From Onthophagus taurus (lineage: Eukaryota; Arthropoda; Insecta; Coleoptera; Scarabaeidae): DNA of 64,000 bases. Below, one piece after another: positions 23,601-35,139 of the stretch. A program made the translations under genes and the position numbers. Location: the NCBI RefSeq assembly GCF_036711975.1, contig NC_091976.1, forward strand, positions 1,798,001 to 1,862,000, read 5' to 3'. The notes below the pieces were generated by a model. It saw only the letters and a program-made list of their open reading frames with translations. It searched no databases and was not told the origin of the DNA. The first letter of the stretch is position 1. Each line of letters starts with the position of its first letter.

Positions 23601-25521
23601 TACCTACATTTTACAGTAAAAATTAAAATATTATATGAGGAGAAGAGAAACAAGGGAATTAGCAAGGAAAAGATTATAACATCTAATTCACCTTTACAAA
23701 AATAAATAATGAAATGAAATTGTTTATATTAAATTAAAATGGATGCAAAATGGTGTGGAAGGTTTATAGAACATGGAAAAATTATGCTATAAGCAGTGAC
23801 TAAAAAATGAGACTAAATAAGGATTATGTATTTATCAAAATCTGTGATTTGTAGCACACAGCCTGGAATAAGACAATATTTGATTATTTGCACCATATTC
23901 ACCCAACATCTTCCAACAAAAATTTGCCTAAAACCAATCTTATTTACATTTTAATGCAATAAGTAAAGCAAAATGGATTTGCATCAAGATATTTTATCAA
24001 TTTATTTGATAAATAGAAAAATGCTCATTTTGCTAAAACATTAAATAGTTTATAAACTCTTTCTTTACCATATAGGAGGGAATATACTAGCATATATTCA
24101 AACCAAACACTGTAACATCTTATTACATTTCATAGAATAGATACCTAGTACTATATAAAATTAAATTTGGGATATCTTTAAATTATCATAACCAAAGTGT
24201 TTTCAAATGAGGTACTCTTAAATGCAAGGATTACTTTATTAGATAACAAAAGTAATCCATTTGTTTGAATTAAATTTCAGTGAACTAAGCATTCTTACCT
24301 ACAGTTTACAGTAAAAATTAAAATATTACATGAAGAAAAGAGAAACAAGGGAATTAACAAGGAAAAGATCATCTAATTCACCTTTACAAAAATAAATAAT
24401 GAAATGAAATTGTTTATATTAAATTAAAATGGATGCAAAATGGTGTGGAACATTTATAGAACATGGAAAAATTATTCTATAAGCAGTGGTTCAAAAATGA
24501 GACTAAATAAGGATTATGTATTTATAGAAATCTGTGATTTGTAGCACACAGCCTGGAATAAGACAATATTTGATTATTTGCACCATATTAACCCAACATC
24601 TTCCAACAAAAATTTGCCCAAAACCAATCTTATTTACATTTTAATGTAATAAGTAAAGCAAAATGGATTTGCATCAAGATATTTTATCAATTTATTTGAT
24701 AAATAGAAAAATGCTCATTTTACGAAAATATTAAATAGTTTATAAATCCTTTCTTTACCATGTAGGAGAGAATATACTAGCATATATCCGAACCAAACAC
24801 TTTCACATCTTATTACATTTCATAGAATGAATACATAGTTGTATATAACATTAAATTTGGGATATCTCTAGATTATCATAACCAAAGTGTTTTCGAATGA
24901 GGTACTCTTAAGTGCAAGCATTACTTTATTAGATAACAAAAATAATACATTTGTTTGAATTAAATTTCAGTGAACTAAGCATTCTTACCTACATTTTACA
25001 GTAAAAATTAAAATATTATTATATGAGAAGAAGAGAAGCAAGGGAATTAGCAAGGAAAAGATTCTAACATTGAATTCACCTTTACAAAAATAAATATGAA
25101 ATGAAATTGTTTATATTAAATTAAAATGGATGCAAAATGGTATGGAAGGTTTATAGATCATGGAAAAATTGTTCTATAAGCAATGGTTAAAAAATGAAAC
25201 TAAACAAGGATTATGTATTTATCAAAATCTATGATTTGTAGCACACAGCCTGGAATAAGACAATATTTGATAATATTTGCACCATATTCACCCAACATCT
25301 TTCAATAAAAATTTGCCTGAAGCCATCCTTATTTACATTTTAATGTAATAAATAAAGTAAAATAGATTTGCAGCAAGGTTGTTATGATATTCTCATTGAT
25401 ATGCTCATTTAGCTAAGATATTAAATAGTTTATAAACCCTTTTTTTACCATGCAGGAGGGAATATATTAGCATATATCCAAACCAAACGCTTTCACTTCT
25501 TATTACATTTCATAGAATGGA
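20668..25521. repeat. tandem array: seven copies of a ~694 bp unit in SAP30 intron 1
   Basis: The unit recurs head to tail with starts at about 20668, 21367, 22060, 22754, 23449, 24144 and 24833, so spacings are 688-699 bp. Copies differ by scattered substitutions and a few small gaps. The array starts about 37 bp after the SAP30 exon 1 donor. Each unit carries TAAATTTCAG followed by CATTCTTACCTAC, a potential plus-strand acceptor and a potential minus-strand donor. No long open frame is conserved. The last copy is the most divergent, as expected at an array edge. Confidence 0.95.
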
Positions 25522-25932
25522 TGATGAAATAGAATTTGATGACACAAAACAGGTTTATTGAGAAATAAAGAAGGCATTGTTTAAAATTGTAATCAAAGAG
25601 ATAATTTTATGAGGTGTTATTTTTGAGAGTGGTATAAGTCCACTTCTTAAAAACAATGAGTTAATGGTAATCTTCTTTCCATATTTATAATCATACATCA
25701 ATTGAGTATGTTTTTCTCATAAAATTAACAAACGAATTTTGGCTATCAAATGTTACCACAAAAATGTTTTTTTTAAAGTGAAATAAGTCCATTCCTAATT
25801 ATTATAATTAAAAGAACTTTCTTACTGCAATTATTATTGATTATTACAACTTGTATGTTATGTAAAAATGTACAATTTGTATGTTGAAAAGTGCAAAGAC
25901 AACAATACAACATTTCTCAGCAAGCAAATATA
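25522..25932. other. AT-rich spacer in SAP30 intron 1
   Basis: Unremarkable AT-rich sequence between the tandem array and the mariner-like copy B. Nothing recognised. Confidence 0.4.
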
Positions 25933-27425
25933 CAAGGTGATTTATTAGTTCACCATCAAACTTTGACATATCGCTGCTTCAGTAAAACACGGACGCAACT
26001 GCAATTTTTTTTTAAAAATGAGTTACTCGCGTAAACTAACGCAGAATATTGCTATTTATCCGCTAAAAAAACGCCATTACCATTTATTGATAACAATTAG
26101 CAAATTAAACTGTTAGAATCACACAAATTAAAAAAAAACGATTTCGTTTTTTGCGTCTCTTGTAAAATTTACCGATTTCCAGTTACGTCCATATTCTCCT
26201 GGGGCAGCGATATAATGAACATAATATTATGCCCTATTTCAATTATTTACGAAATTTTTATATCATAATTAACTGCAACATTTTTTTTTAAACACAAATA
26301 TTACAAATATTGTTCAAAACGACGAATTAAAGATTTCTTCAGCCGAATTAAAAGGTCTGGTTGATTTCTTATTTCCATAGCAGCCGTTTGTATTCTGTTT
26401 AATAATACAAATGTCTGAATTGTATTCTGTCTAATAACTGGTCTTGTGTGTTAATTTCCACTTGATACACAATTTATTTCATTTAACTCCATAAGTAGAA
26501 ATCCAATGGATTAAGGTCGGGGGATCTAAGTGGCCAAGCAAATGGACCATTATTACCAATCCACTTGTTTGGAAAATATTGGTTTAACCATTCGACTACT
26601 ACTCTTACGCGATGAGGTGGGGCACCATCGTGCTGGTACCACATATTTTGAATTTCATTAAGAGGTATATCTTCAAGTAAACCAAAAAGTGTATTGTTCA
26701 CAAAAACTCTGTAATTTGCAGCGTTCAACGTCTATCAAGTACATGCAAGCCTAGTAAATTGTTGTTAAATATTCCACCCCAAACGTTGATGCTGAAACGT
26801 TGTTGAAATTTCTTTACTCTAATCGCATGCGGATTTTGTAATGCCCAGATATGTTCATTATGGTAATTATTTATACCATCCCGTGTAAACATGATTCATC
26901 TGTCCACAGAACAATTGAAATGAAGTCATTATTTTGGGCATGTTGCTGCAATAACCATTCACAAAATGCTAACCGTTGCTGATTATCTCTTAGCTGTAGA
27001 GCTTGAACATTCTATTTACGATAGGGATGAAGGACTTCGCGGTTCAATACCCGCCATGCAAAATTTTGACTTACATGTATGTTGTGTGCTATTCTTTGAG
27101 TGCTGATGGAAGGGTTATCAATGACAGCATTAATTACTGCTTCTTCGTCCTCTACATTAACTACATGCGGTCGAATACCTTTTGCTGGAACAGGATTACC
27201 TGTTGCTCGAGTGTTCTGAAAGAATCGCTAAAAACTGAATAACATGGCATATGACGCTGTGGAAATCTTTCTTGATATTCTCGTACTGATTGTCGAGATT
27301 GCAAAAACTATTCACGAAAATTATATCAGCATACTCTACAGTGCTATAAACGTACATTTTGAGTTTCTTCTTATATATAATAATTAAACCTTACAGCAAA
27401 ATGAAAAAGCTAATAAATCACCCTG
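25933..27425 (-). mobile_element. mariner-like element, copy B, with broken transposase
   Basis: The ends CAAGGTGATTTATTAG (25933) and CTAATAAATCACCCTG (27425) are inverted and flanked by TA. It belongs to the same family as 9661-11292. The transposase is on the minus strand. Its N-terminus reads MYVYST near 27358 and soon meets stops. The longest clean part (26483-26728) contains MWYQHDGAPPHRVRVVVEWL and then WPLRSPDLNPLDFYLWS, the second and third catalytic blocks, undeleted here unlike copy A. Frame breaks around 26750-26900 make it inactive. Confidence 0.87.
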
Positions 27426-28100
27426 TATAGGAAAATTTTTAAGAATAATTTTAATTTAAGTTTTCATCACCCACATAAAGATACATGTCAAAAATGCGAT
27501 TAAAAATTAAAGCTACCAAAATCCTGAATGAAAAAATCAGCTTTTTAGACACTTTAACATAGCATACATTTAAGCAATGCAGAACTGGCTTGGAAAACTT
27601 TAAAAGAAGATCAAAACTTAGTAGGGGAATGTGTTGTACCTTGAACCGGTAGTAATTTTACTTACAAAACAAGGATCTACAAACTTAATATTTACTTAAT
27701 ATTTTTAATATCATAAAGTAAATTTTTATGTTTGATTAAACTAAATATTTTGAATCTACATTACAAGCTGAGTTAAAAGTTTTGGTCCGGTAAGTTCTGT
27801 GTTCATTTCTCTTTAATTTAAAACCAACAGAGATGCTTGTAAACATAATCTAATAAAACAGGAATAAGTTTTCAAAAATGTTACCAATTGTGTACCTTAG
27901 ACCAATAACATGTTTGTACCTTGGTACATGTAATAAACGTGTACCTTATTACTTAATTTATTACAACCAAGCTTCAAACCAGTGGTTGATAAACAATCCA
28001 GGCAAACATATTGGAATTTACGATATTTCCGAAATGATCGGTATTGCATTTTCGAAAGCTTTTACAATCAATACGAATCTGTCGATAAGAAGGAACTGAG
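27426..28100. other. AT-rich intronic sequence
   Basis: No gene or element recognised. An open frame at 27878-28099 has no recognisable domain and is probably chance. Confidence 0.4.
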
Positions 28101-28963
28101 CAAGTAATTTATGTAGAAAAAATCAATCGATTGCCATTCACAGGAATTAGTATCTCTTTTAGGTGTTGGACACTGCAGATAATAATCCAGTTCAACCCCA
28201 ATAGGACTTTTTTCATTTAATACAACTTTATTTATTATTAGCAACCTCATTGTAACAATCCCAATACGATATACATATAAAATCTCTTGTTGCAGTTTCG
28301 TCTAGTTTTTTTCTCTTGTAATTCATCATCACATTCATTACTAAAAGAACTGTCGCGGTTATCACTTTCGATTATTAATTAAAGTATCCTCTTTTTAATG
28401 CAAAACCCGTTTTGAAAAATCACTTTTAGTTCTTGAGAAATAAATTTTTTAAATAATCGACAATTTTTTCGAACTTCGCCGATTAAATTTTAAGAATTCG
28501 TATAAAATCCAGTTCTTGGAATATGAGTATGGAATTTTTCCCAAAGTGTTAATAAAAGTGTCCTCTTTCCAATGAACCAACAGTTCAGTTTTTGAAAAAA
28601 CAATATTTGAAGTTTTGATAAAATTCTCGATGTTGCAATTTTTATCGATAACTTTCAAAATTCGCTATAAAATTAATTTGTTGAGGGATCCTTGTGGAAA
28701 TATCGCCAATTATTAATTAAAGTATCCTCTTTTTAGAGTTGGTTCGTGAGTTAAATCAGCATCAAAAAAGCATATCTTATCAACTTTCTTATTAATTTCA
28801 TTTTTATTCAAATATCGCAATAATGTGGCAATCATTTCATAACCATAATGGCCGGTTGATATGCCGGATAACCGGATATCCGGCCGAAGGAGATGCCGAA
28901 TATCCGGTATCCGGCTTTTCGTAAAATCACTATCCGTTCCATCACTACTTGATATCTCTCGAA
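28100..28963 (-). mobile_element. hAT-type element copy, truncated, minus orientation
   Basis: The sequence is the reverse complement of the repeat family at 53662-55250 and 58136-60162. Its right edge ends in CCGTTCCATCACTA (about 28954), the complement of that family's TAGTGATGGAACGG end. It holds one copy of the internal ~360 bp unit (28375-28740) and a minus-strand remnant reading GVELDYYLQCPTPKRDT, which resembles the C-terminal part of hAT transposases. The left end is missing. Confidence 0.7.
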
Positions 28964-30402
28964 GTAATTAGACCATTCCTTAAAGCAGCTCCCAGAAACA
29001 AAACAGAGGTAGAGAAAGGGAAAGACTCGCATATTAACAGACGCGCCAGAAAAGAATGATATTGAAGAACAATCAAAATTAATTAAAGCAAAAATGATGT
29101 TAAAGGAAATAAACAGAAGAAAAAAATTGAAGAAATTGAGAAGCTGTAAAAAAAAGAGAAACAAGAAAGAAAGTTCATCAGATGATGATCCACAAAGACA
29201 CTTGGAATTGAGTAGAGCAGAAAAATCGAAAAAGTTGTAAACAACCGCTCTATTCAAGAAAAAGATTATGTAACAGAATAGTTAATAAAATGGATAAGAA
29301 GAACAAATTATCTTTTCAGTTGACTTCAGTCAAGACAATGTTTTGTAATTAAAAATATATCTATGAAATACTTTCAAAGTTTATTTCTATCCTGTTGATA
29401 ATGGTAGGTACTTGTCACATTTTATTATCTATTTATTATTGTTAATAATAATGTAGATAAATAAAATTAGGTGTAGTTACTAATTAGTCCAAGGTACATT
29501 CAACGTTGCCACACAGGCGAATTTTTTAAAAATTTTGGCCAAAATTGGAAAAATTTAAGGAATAAGATTGAAAATGCAATTATTGCTATTTGATTAAGTA
29601 AACCCCAAGGTGCCTTGAAACACATTCTTTATAATTATTGTAACAATCGCCGCCAAAATATTTTAGTTGTCAATTGATTGTTTAGTAAACAGTTATCACC
29701 TAGATAAAACGTCGGTAAAAATTGCGGTTTTTAATTAATTTTTTCCTTTACACTTTTTTTATGTATTTGGAAAATTTATCATAGAACCTATTGCTGGCGG
29801 TAAGTAGAATTGTATAATATACAGAAAGCAACAATTCGGTTATTAGTTTTTTTGTAATATTGTTTGATTACATCATATGTTGAAATTGAGAAAATAATTT
29901 ATTTTACGATATTTAGATGGGCAAAAAAAAATTGTTTAACATTGTTCAAAAGTAATATTGTATACGTGTTGTAGTATAAGGCCTACGATTGTAGATTTTG
30001 CTAGAAATTCTTGCGGTATTTTGCGGTTTTAACTTAAAATAAATTTTTATTATAGTTGTGTATAAAGTTCGGACAAAAATCATAATTCTGTTATGTGCTG
30101 TTTGTTTGGGGAGCGCATTTGCAGTTAGAAAATAAACATAAAGGGATACTTTTTCACCATTAAATTGATATAATATAGGTGTGCACAAAAAAGTTTCTAA
30201 CCAAAATTACAATTTATTTTCTGAAACACTATTAATTTTAGTATGAGATGTTAGCGTTCTAAAGTTAATAATTTTAGAAAGAAATTAAAAAATTGAATTG
30301 ACATGCTAAGTTTTCGGTAAAATATTAAGAGTTGTGATTGCGTCAATTCAATTTATTATTTGCAAGATTTTTTCTTGAAAATTATTAACCATAAGTCTTA
30401 TA
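28964..30402. other. AT-rich intronic sequence
   Basis: No clear gene or element. The minus-strand frame at 28832-29257 begins inside the hAT repeat and is rich in Phe and Leu because its complement is lysine- and glutamate-rich (KKRNKKESSSDDD-like). It may be a fragment of a transposon N-terminal region, but it could not be assigned. Confidence 0.35.
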
Positions 30403-30799
30403 CAGGGATGGTCCGTTACTAATGATGGACACAGAGCAACAGTGAATTCCTTACATTAAATCATTACGATTTAACCCAATTTATCTTAGTCCACTTGTTA
30501 ATAATAACGAAGATACAGATGGGTAAAATTTATACAGGCTGCGGCGAAACTCCCTCCCTAATTTGAAGGTTGAATAAAAAACATATGGTACAAATTAACG
30601 AAACTGTATTAACACGAATGGAATCTACAGAATGGGAAGTTACGTTATTATGTTTTCCTTCGTTATCTATGCAATGCCGAATGCGAGTTCGGAAGTTACC
30701 ATTATTGGAGTGCACAAAACCCTCGGGAACTCCATGAAAAGCGTCTGCATAGACGTGTTACCGTGTGGTGAGTGATAAACAGTGTCGGGATCATCGGCC

Positions 30800-31259
30800 G
30801 GTACTTTTTTGAAGAAGGAGGAGTGGCAGTGACTGTTCACTCGGATCAATATATTCAAATGCTTATGGCACCACTATTCAATGCGATACAGATTCAACAG
30901 GATGTGTGGCTTCAGCAGGACGGGGTCACTGCTCACACAAGCAGGAGATCTCTTCAAGAACTGAGACAGCTGTTTCCAGAACGCTTCATGTCTTTGCTTG
31001 AACATCCACTAGCCAGTACGATCTCCAGACCTTATTCCCTGTGATTTTTTTTGTATGGGGGTTTCTTAAGACTGAAGTTTACAAACATCATCCGAGGACT
31101 CTACCAGCCCTACGACAAACGATTCAAGAAGAGGTTGCTCGTATTTCTCAAGAAATGTTGATTAGTGTAATGGCGAACTTCCGAACTCGCATTCGGCAAT
31201 GCATTCATAACGAAGGAAAACACTTGAGCGATATACTGTTCAAAAAGAGGAACTTGTAA
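30800..31259 (+). pseudogene. broken mariner-like transposase inside the 30403-35139 element
   Basis: A plus-strand reading has SDQYIQMLMAPLFNAIQIQ and VWLQQDGVTAHTSRRS, the second catalytic block with QQDG, and then LRQLFPERF. After a frameshift, FFVWGFLKTEVYKH, LRQTIQEEVARI and FRTRIRQCIHNEGKHL form the C-terminal end. The N-terminal half is missing or rearranged. It is a Tc1/mariner-superfamily member and is inactive. Confidence 0.82.
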
Positions 31260-31326
31260 AACATATAACGTAACTTCCCAGATTGACCAAATAGAATCAT
31301 TTTTAACGATAACTAATGTTTACTGA

Positions 31327-34300
31327 CAAGGGAAGTGTCACAACTGTGTCTCACCGATTTCGATGCAATTTGGTACAGTCATAGAATGGGCCAAAATAAG
31401 GTTCGCACATTTTTTTATACGTGCGGTAAAAGCCCCTGGGGCGAGTTATAGGGGTTGAAAGTTTGGAGAAAAAGTACGTTTTCACTTATATTTTGAAAAC
31501 GAAAAGTGCTATCAAAATTTGGTAAATTGTAACTGATATTCATTTTAAAAGAGCTTTCTTTTGATGTGTCACACATATAGCAGAGGGTTAAAAAGGGCGA
31601 ACTACCCCTATTTTTTTGGAATTATTTAAAAACCACCCTATCGATTTTGGCGGCATTAAGTATACTTCTAGTGCGTTCAAAAATATTAGTTAAGGGTTTT
31701 TTCCCATTCGCCCTAGATCAACCCCAGCGAAGTTACGGGGGTTAACATGTAAGCACTTTTCGTAAGAATGATGTGATAAAATTGTCAGGTATTTTGAAAA
31801 TACTTTAAACAAAACCGTAAATTAGTCGCACAATAAAATGTTTAGTGTAAAATAAGGCATAATACACCATATAGGGGTTGTTGGGGTTATCCACCCCCTT
31901 AAAAATTAATTCTATCCCGGGCGTTATTTGTCGATTACGGCGAAATTTGGTACTGTGTTTGTTTTATATTTGAAGTAAAAATTTTTGAAAATGGTTATAA
32001 GGGTTACAAATTAGGGGTAGTTTTTTGTTTATACCTCGAAGATGAAAACTGCCATCGTAACTGTGGTATTGTTTTTTAAAAATCTATCTATCGATGTTCC
32101 ACGAGGTAAACTACCCTCATTTTCTTTAAATAATAAATATAAAACTACTAGATAAATAAGATATTTTATTTATTTATGAGTTAAAAAGCAACTGACAAAA
32201 AAAATAGTTCAATATACCAAAGAAGTTTATTCTACATTACTAATTGACGTTTTTTATGTATTATATTAATTTTCAATATTAAATTTATTTTTATTCTACG
32301 TAGTGTTGGCAAAAATGAAAGTCGTGGAAAAAATGTTTTAAACATAAGGATTTTTTACACCATGCACATGTTATGACCGCTATATCCCCACAGATATCAC
32401 ACGTTGGCTTCTCACTCGAAAAGCAAACTTCCACGGGATTTTCAAAATGGTCTGGTCTCTCCTCTATATAGCCACTTGCAAACCATGCGTATTTAAAAAC
32501 ATTTATAAACCGAGGGGAAGCCAACTGGTTATGCGTCAACGATTGCAATTTTAATATGTTATCCCTCTGATGTAAATTGACATCATACTGGTAAAGAATA
32601 ATCTGATCAGAGAATCTTCTAATAAAATTTTTCCATATTCTGAAACCAAATACATCTAGGGGCTGTATTTGACCTGTTGTCCCTGCAGGTATAGATAAAT
32701 GTTTAAAATTAGTACCTGATGGAGTTATTTCACTAATAACTTCAGGACAATGGCCACTCCAAGAATCTAATAATAATAATGATTTAGAACCAGTATTTGG
32801 AAAATATACATTTTGGAGCCAATTTTTCATGTGTTCTGAAGTTAACTTTCCAGATTTTGATGCCAAAACGTATATATTGTCTGCTTTAAACATTGTATTT
32901 GCTACCCTCGGTCCAAAGCTGCCAGAGGGTTCTTTTAAAACAATAAAAAGTGGAGAAAGAAGTTTCCCATCAGCAGATATTACGGGTTGAATTGTGTAAC
33001 TGTGCGTTGTAGATGACACCGACTGGACCACACTTTCTACGGTTTTAACTCCTAAATCGCTTAATGTTCTTCCCGAATGGAATTCCAAGTTAAAACCGCT
33101 CTGATCCGAATTGTAGGTGTTTTCAGGTCCATATATTTGGATTTGTAGCTTTGCCTCTTTAACGAAATCTTTTGCTAAAGTTTTTACTCGATCAACATTT
33201 CCAATTTGTTTTTGGGATAGAAATTTTGTTATTTTTCGGCTTACTAACCGATTTGCTTTCTTAAAACGTTGCACCCAGCTATGAGATGCTTTGAACAGTT
33301 GAGGAGATAAATTCTTTTCATTTCTAGCTTGTATAGCCCATCTGCGTATATCAATATCATGTAGTGGCAATTTATTATCTACGGCGGCTCTCGCTTGATT
33401 AATTACAAATTCGGTAATTTCTGCTAATTTTTCTTTGTATGTCCCTCTTTCTTCAATATATTTAGACCATCTGTGCAATTGGGTCTTTGACGTTACTTTT
33501 CGGTATTTGTTTTTTACGGTTTCTAGTTTCAAATAACCTTTCTTCCCACTTGTCCAGTAATTTACCGCCTCTAATTTGTACTCGTAGTCGATGTCATCCT
33601 TCAATGGACAATGAGCATCAGTATCTTCTACAAACCTGTCAGTTGTATCCTGGTCTTCAATAATTTGCTGACCGTCATTGATGCCATTGGATGAATCGAA
33701 AATTAATACAGTTTCGTCTTCAATTTGCATATTGTAGTCTTCCATACTTTCCATTAAAATACGCTGTATATTTTCTTTTAAACTAACTTCTGCTTCATTT
33801 ACAGGAGTCTGGGGAATATTCATAACAGTAAAAACTGTCATTAGCAAATTTAAAACGTTTATTGGGTTTATTGTAACCATTGCTTCTGTCAGTTGCTCTG
33901 AAACTAAAATCTACCCACTGGGCACACGTTCTTTTATACTAGAAAAAACTATTTTGAGAAATGACCTTTAGCAAGCGGCACTAAAAAAACAAATATTGTG
34001 CCAAAATTTTTTTGGTAGGTGTATTTTTGGCAACATTATGTAGAATAAAAATAAACTAATAAACTATATAAAACAAACACAGTACCAAATTTCGCCGTAA
34101 TCAACAAGTAATGCCCGGGATAGAATTAATTTTTAAGGGGGTGGTTAACCCCAACCACCCCTAAATGGTGTATTATGCCTTATTTTACATTAAACATTTT
34201 ATTGTGCGACTAATTTACGGTTTTGTTAAAGTATTTTCAAAATACCTGACAATTTTATCACATCATTCTTACGAAAAGTGGTTACATGTTAACCCCCGTA

Positions 34301-34707
34301 ACTTCGCTGGGGATGATCTAGAGCGAATGGGAAAAAACCCTTAACTAATATTTTTGAACGTGCTGGAAGTATACTTAATGCCGCCAAAATCGATAGGGTG
34401 GTTTTTAAATAATTCCAAAAAAATAGGGGTAGTTCGCCCTTCTTAACCCTCTGGTATATGTGTGATACATCAAAAGAAAGCTCTTTTAAAATGAATATCA
34501 GTTACAATTTACCAAATTTTGATAGCACTTTTCATTTTTAAAATATAAGTGAAAACGTACTTTTTCTCCAAACTTTCAACCCCTATAACTCGCCCCAGGG
34601 GCTTTTACCGCACGTATAAAAAAATGTGCGAACCTTATTTTGGCCCATTCTATGACTGTACCAAATTGCATCGAAATCGGTGAGACACAGTTGTGACACT
34701 TCCCTTG
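31327..34707 (-). mobile_element. apparently intact DDE transposon with ~640 bp terminal inverted repeats
   Basis: The ends CAAGGGAAGTGTCACAACTG and its complement begin a pair of inverted repeats of about 640 bp (31327-31970 and 34069-34707), with high identity and only small differences. TGA occurs directly outside both ends and may be a 3 bp target duplication. The interior holds one uninterrupted 529-residue transposase. It sits within an older mariner-like element. The near-identical arms and open frame suggest a recent arrival. Confidence 0.88.
32291..33880 (-). CDS. transposase, CENP-B/DDE_1-like (Sola or pogo type), 529 aa, uninterrupted
   Basis: An intact open frame starts at ATG 33880. 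After an acidic N-terminus (about 1-100), residues 100-230 resemble paired helix-turn-helix DNA-binding regions (EAVNYWTSGKKGYLKLETV, then FKASHSWVQRFKKANRL). A DDE-type catalytic region follows: YNSDQSGFNLE with the first Asp, LLLLDSWSGHCPE with the second, and IPAGTTGQIQPLDV before the third acidic region. The C-terminus is Cys/His-rich (CDIC, CAWC, CLKHFFHDFHFCQH), a likely zinc-binding module. From memory the central motifs look closest to Sola2-type transposases, with pogo/Tigger as the alternative. It would cut the long inverted ends that flank it. Confidence 0.85.
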   Translation of the reverse strand: MVTINPINVLNLLMTVFTVMNIPQTPVNEAEVSLKENIQRILMESMEDYNMQIEDETVLIFDSSNGINDGQQIIEDQDTTDRFVEDTDAHCPLKDDIDYEYKLEAVNYWTSGKKGYLKLETVKNKYRKVTSKTQLHRWSKYIEERGTYKEKLAEITEFVINQARAAVDNKLPLHDIDIRRWAIQARNEKNLSPQLFKASHSWVQRFKKANRLVSRKITKFLSQKQIGNVDRVKTLAKDFVKEAKLQIQIYGPENTYNSDQSGFNLEFHSGRTLSDLGVKTVESVVQSVSSTTHSYTIQPVISADGKLLSPLFIVLKEPSGSFGPRVANTMFKADNIYVLASKSGKLTSEHMKNWLQNVYFPNTGSKSLLLLDSWSGHCPEVISEITPSGTNFKHLSIPAGTTGQIQPLDVFGFRIWKNFIRRFSDQIILYQYDVNLHQRDNILKLQSLTHNQLASPRFINVFKYAWFASGYIEERPDHFENPVEVCFSSEKPTCDICGDIAVITCAWCKKSLCLKHFFHDFHFCQHYVE

Positions 34708-35139
34708 TGAGCATAACTAAATTTTGCAAAGTGCCCTTAAACAGTGATTATCTTGGAAACGGGGAACTTTAAAGAAGATTGGTAGGTATACCAAACTTAT
34801 GTAAAAATGTCTGAAAAACTGTTTTAAGTTGTGTGAGTTGCAAAAATTTTAACGATTAAAAAGATATGTCTACTTGAAAGGGGTTTTTTAAGGCAGGCGG
34901 CGCCATCTGAACGATAAATCAAAACTAATACCAAATTATTATTTATCGTCTTAAAAAATGGTAATATACCAATTTTCATGGCCATAATGTAAAAGAAAAC
35001 AAAATTATTAAAGAAAAGCGAAGATAACGTATTAACTTTAATCATCTGTATTTTACTACCATAAATTGGGTTAAATCGTGACAATTTAATGTAAGGAATT
35101 CCCTGTTCCTTTGTGTTTCATTAGTAACGGACCAGCCTG

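Larger units (their letters stand above)
30403..35139 (+). mobile_element. mariner-like element, rearranged, hosting a second transposon
   Basis: Inverted ends of about 90 bp (CAGGGATGGTCCGTTACTAA at 30403; complement ending GTAACGGACCAGCCTG at 35139) are flanked by TA. Without the nested element at 31327-34707 the host would be about 1.36 kb. It carries a broken transposase. The piece 30540-30720 repeats 31165-31290 in inverted orientation, so the element has also suffered an internal inversion or duplication. Confidence 0.82.

Noticed and set aside
20668..25521. CRISPR-like or gene-cluster interpretation of the repeat array
   Set aside because: Units are ~694 bp, contiguous, without spacers or a conserved open frame, and lie in a spliced eukaryotic gene.
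28832..29257. 141-residue minus-strand frame
   Set aside because: It starts within a hAT repeat end and is the complement of a Lys/Glu-rich stretch; no conserved domain.
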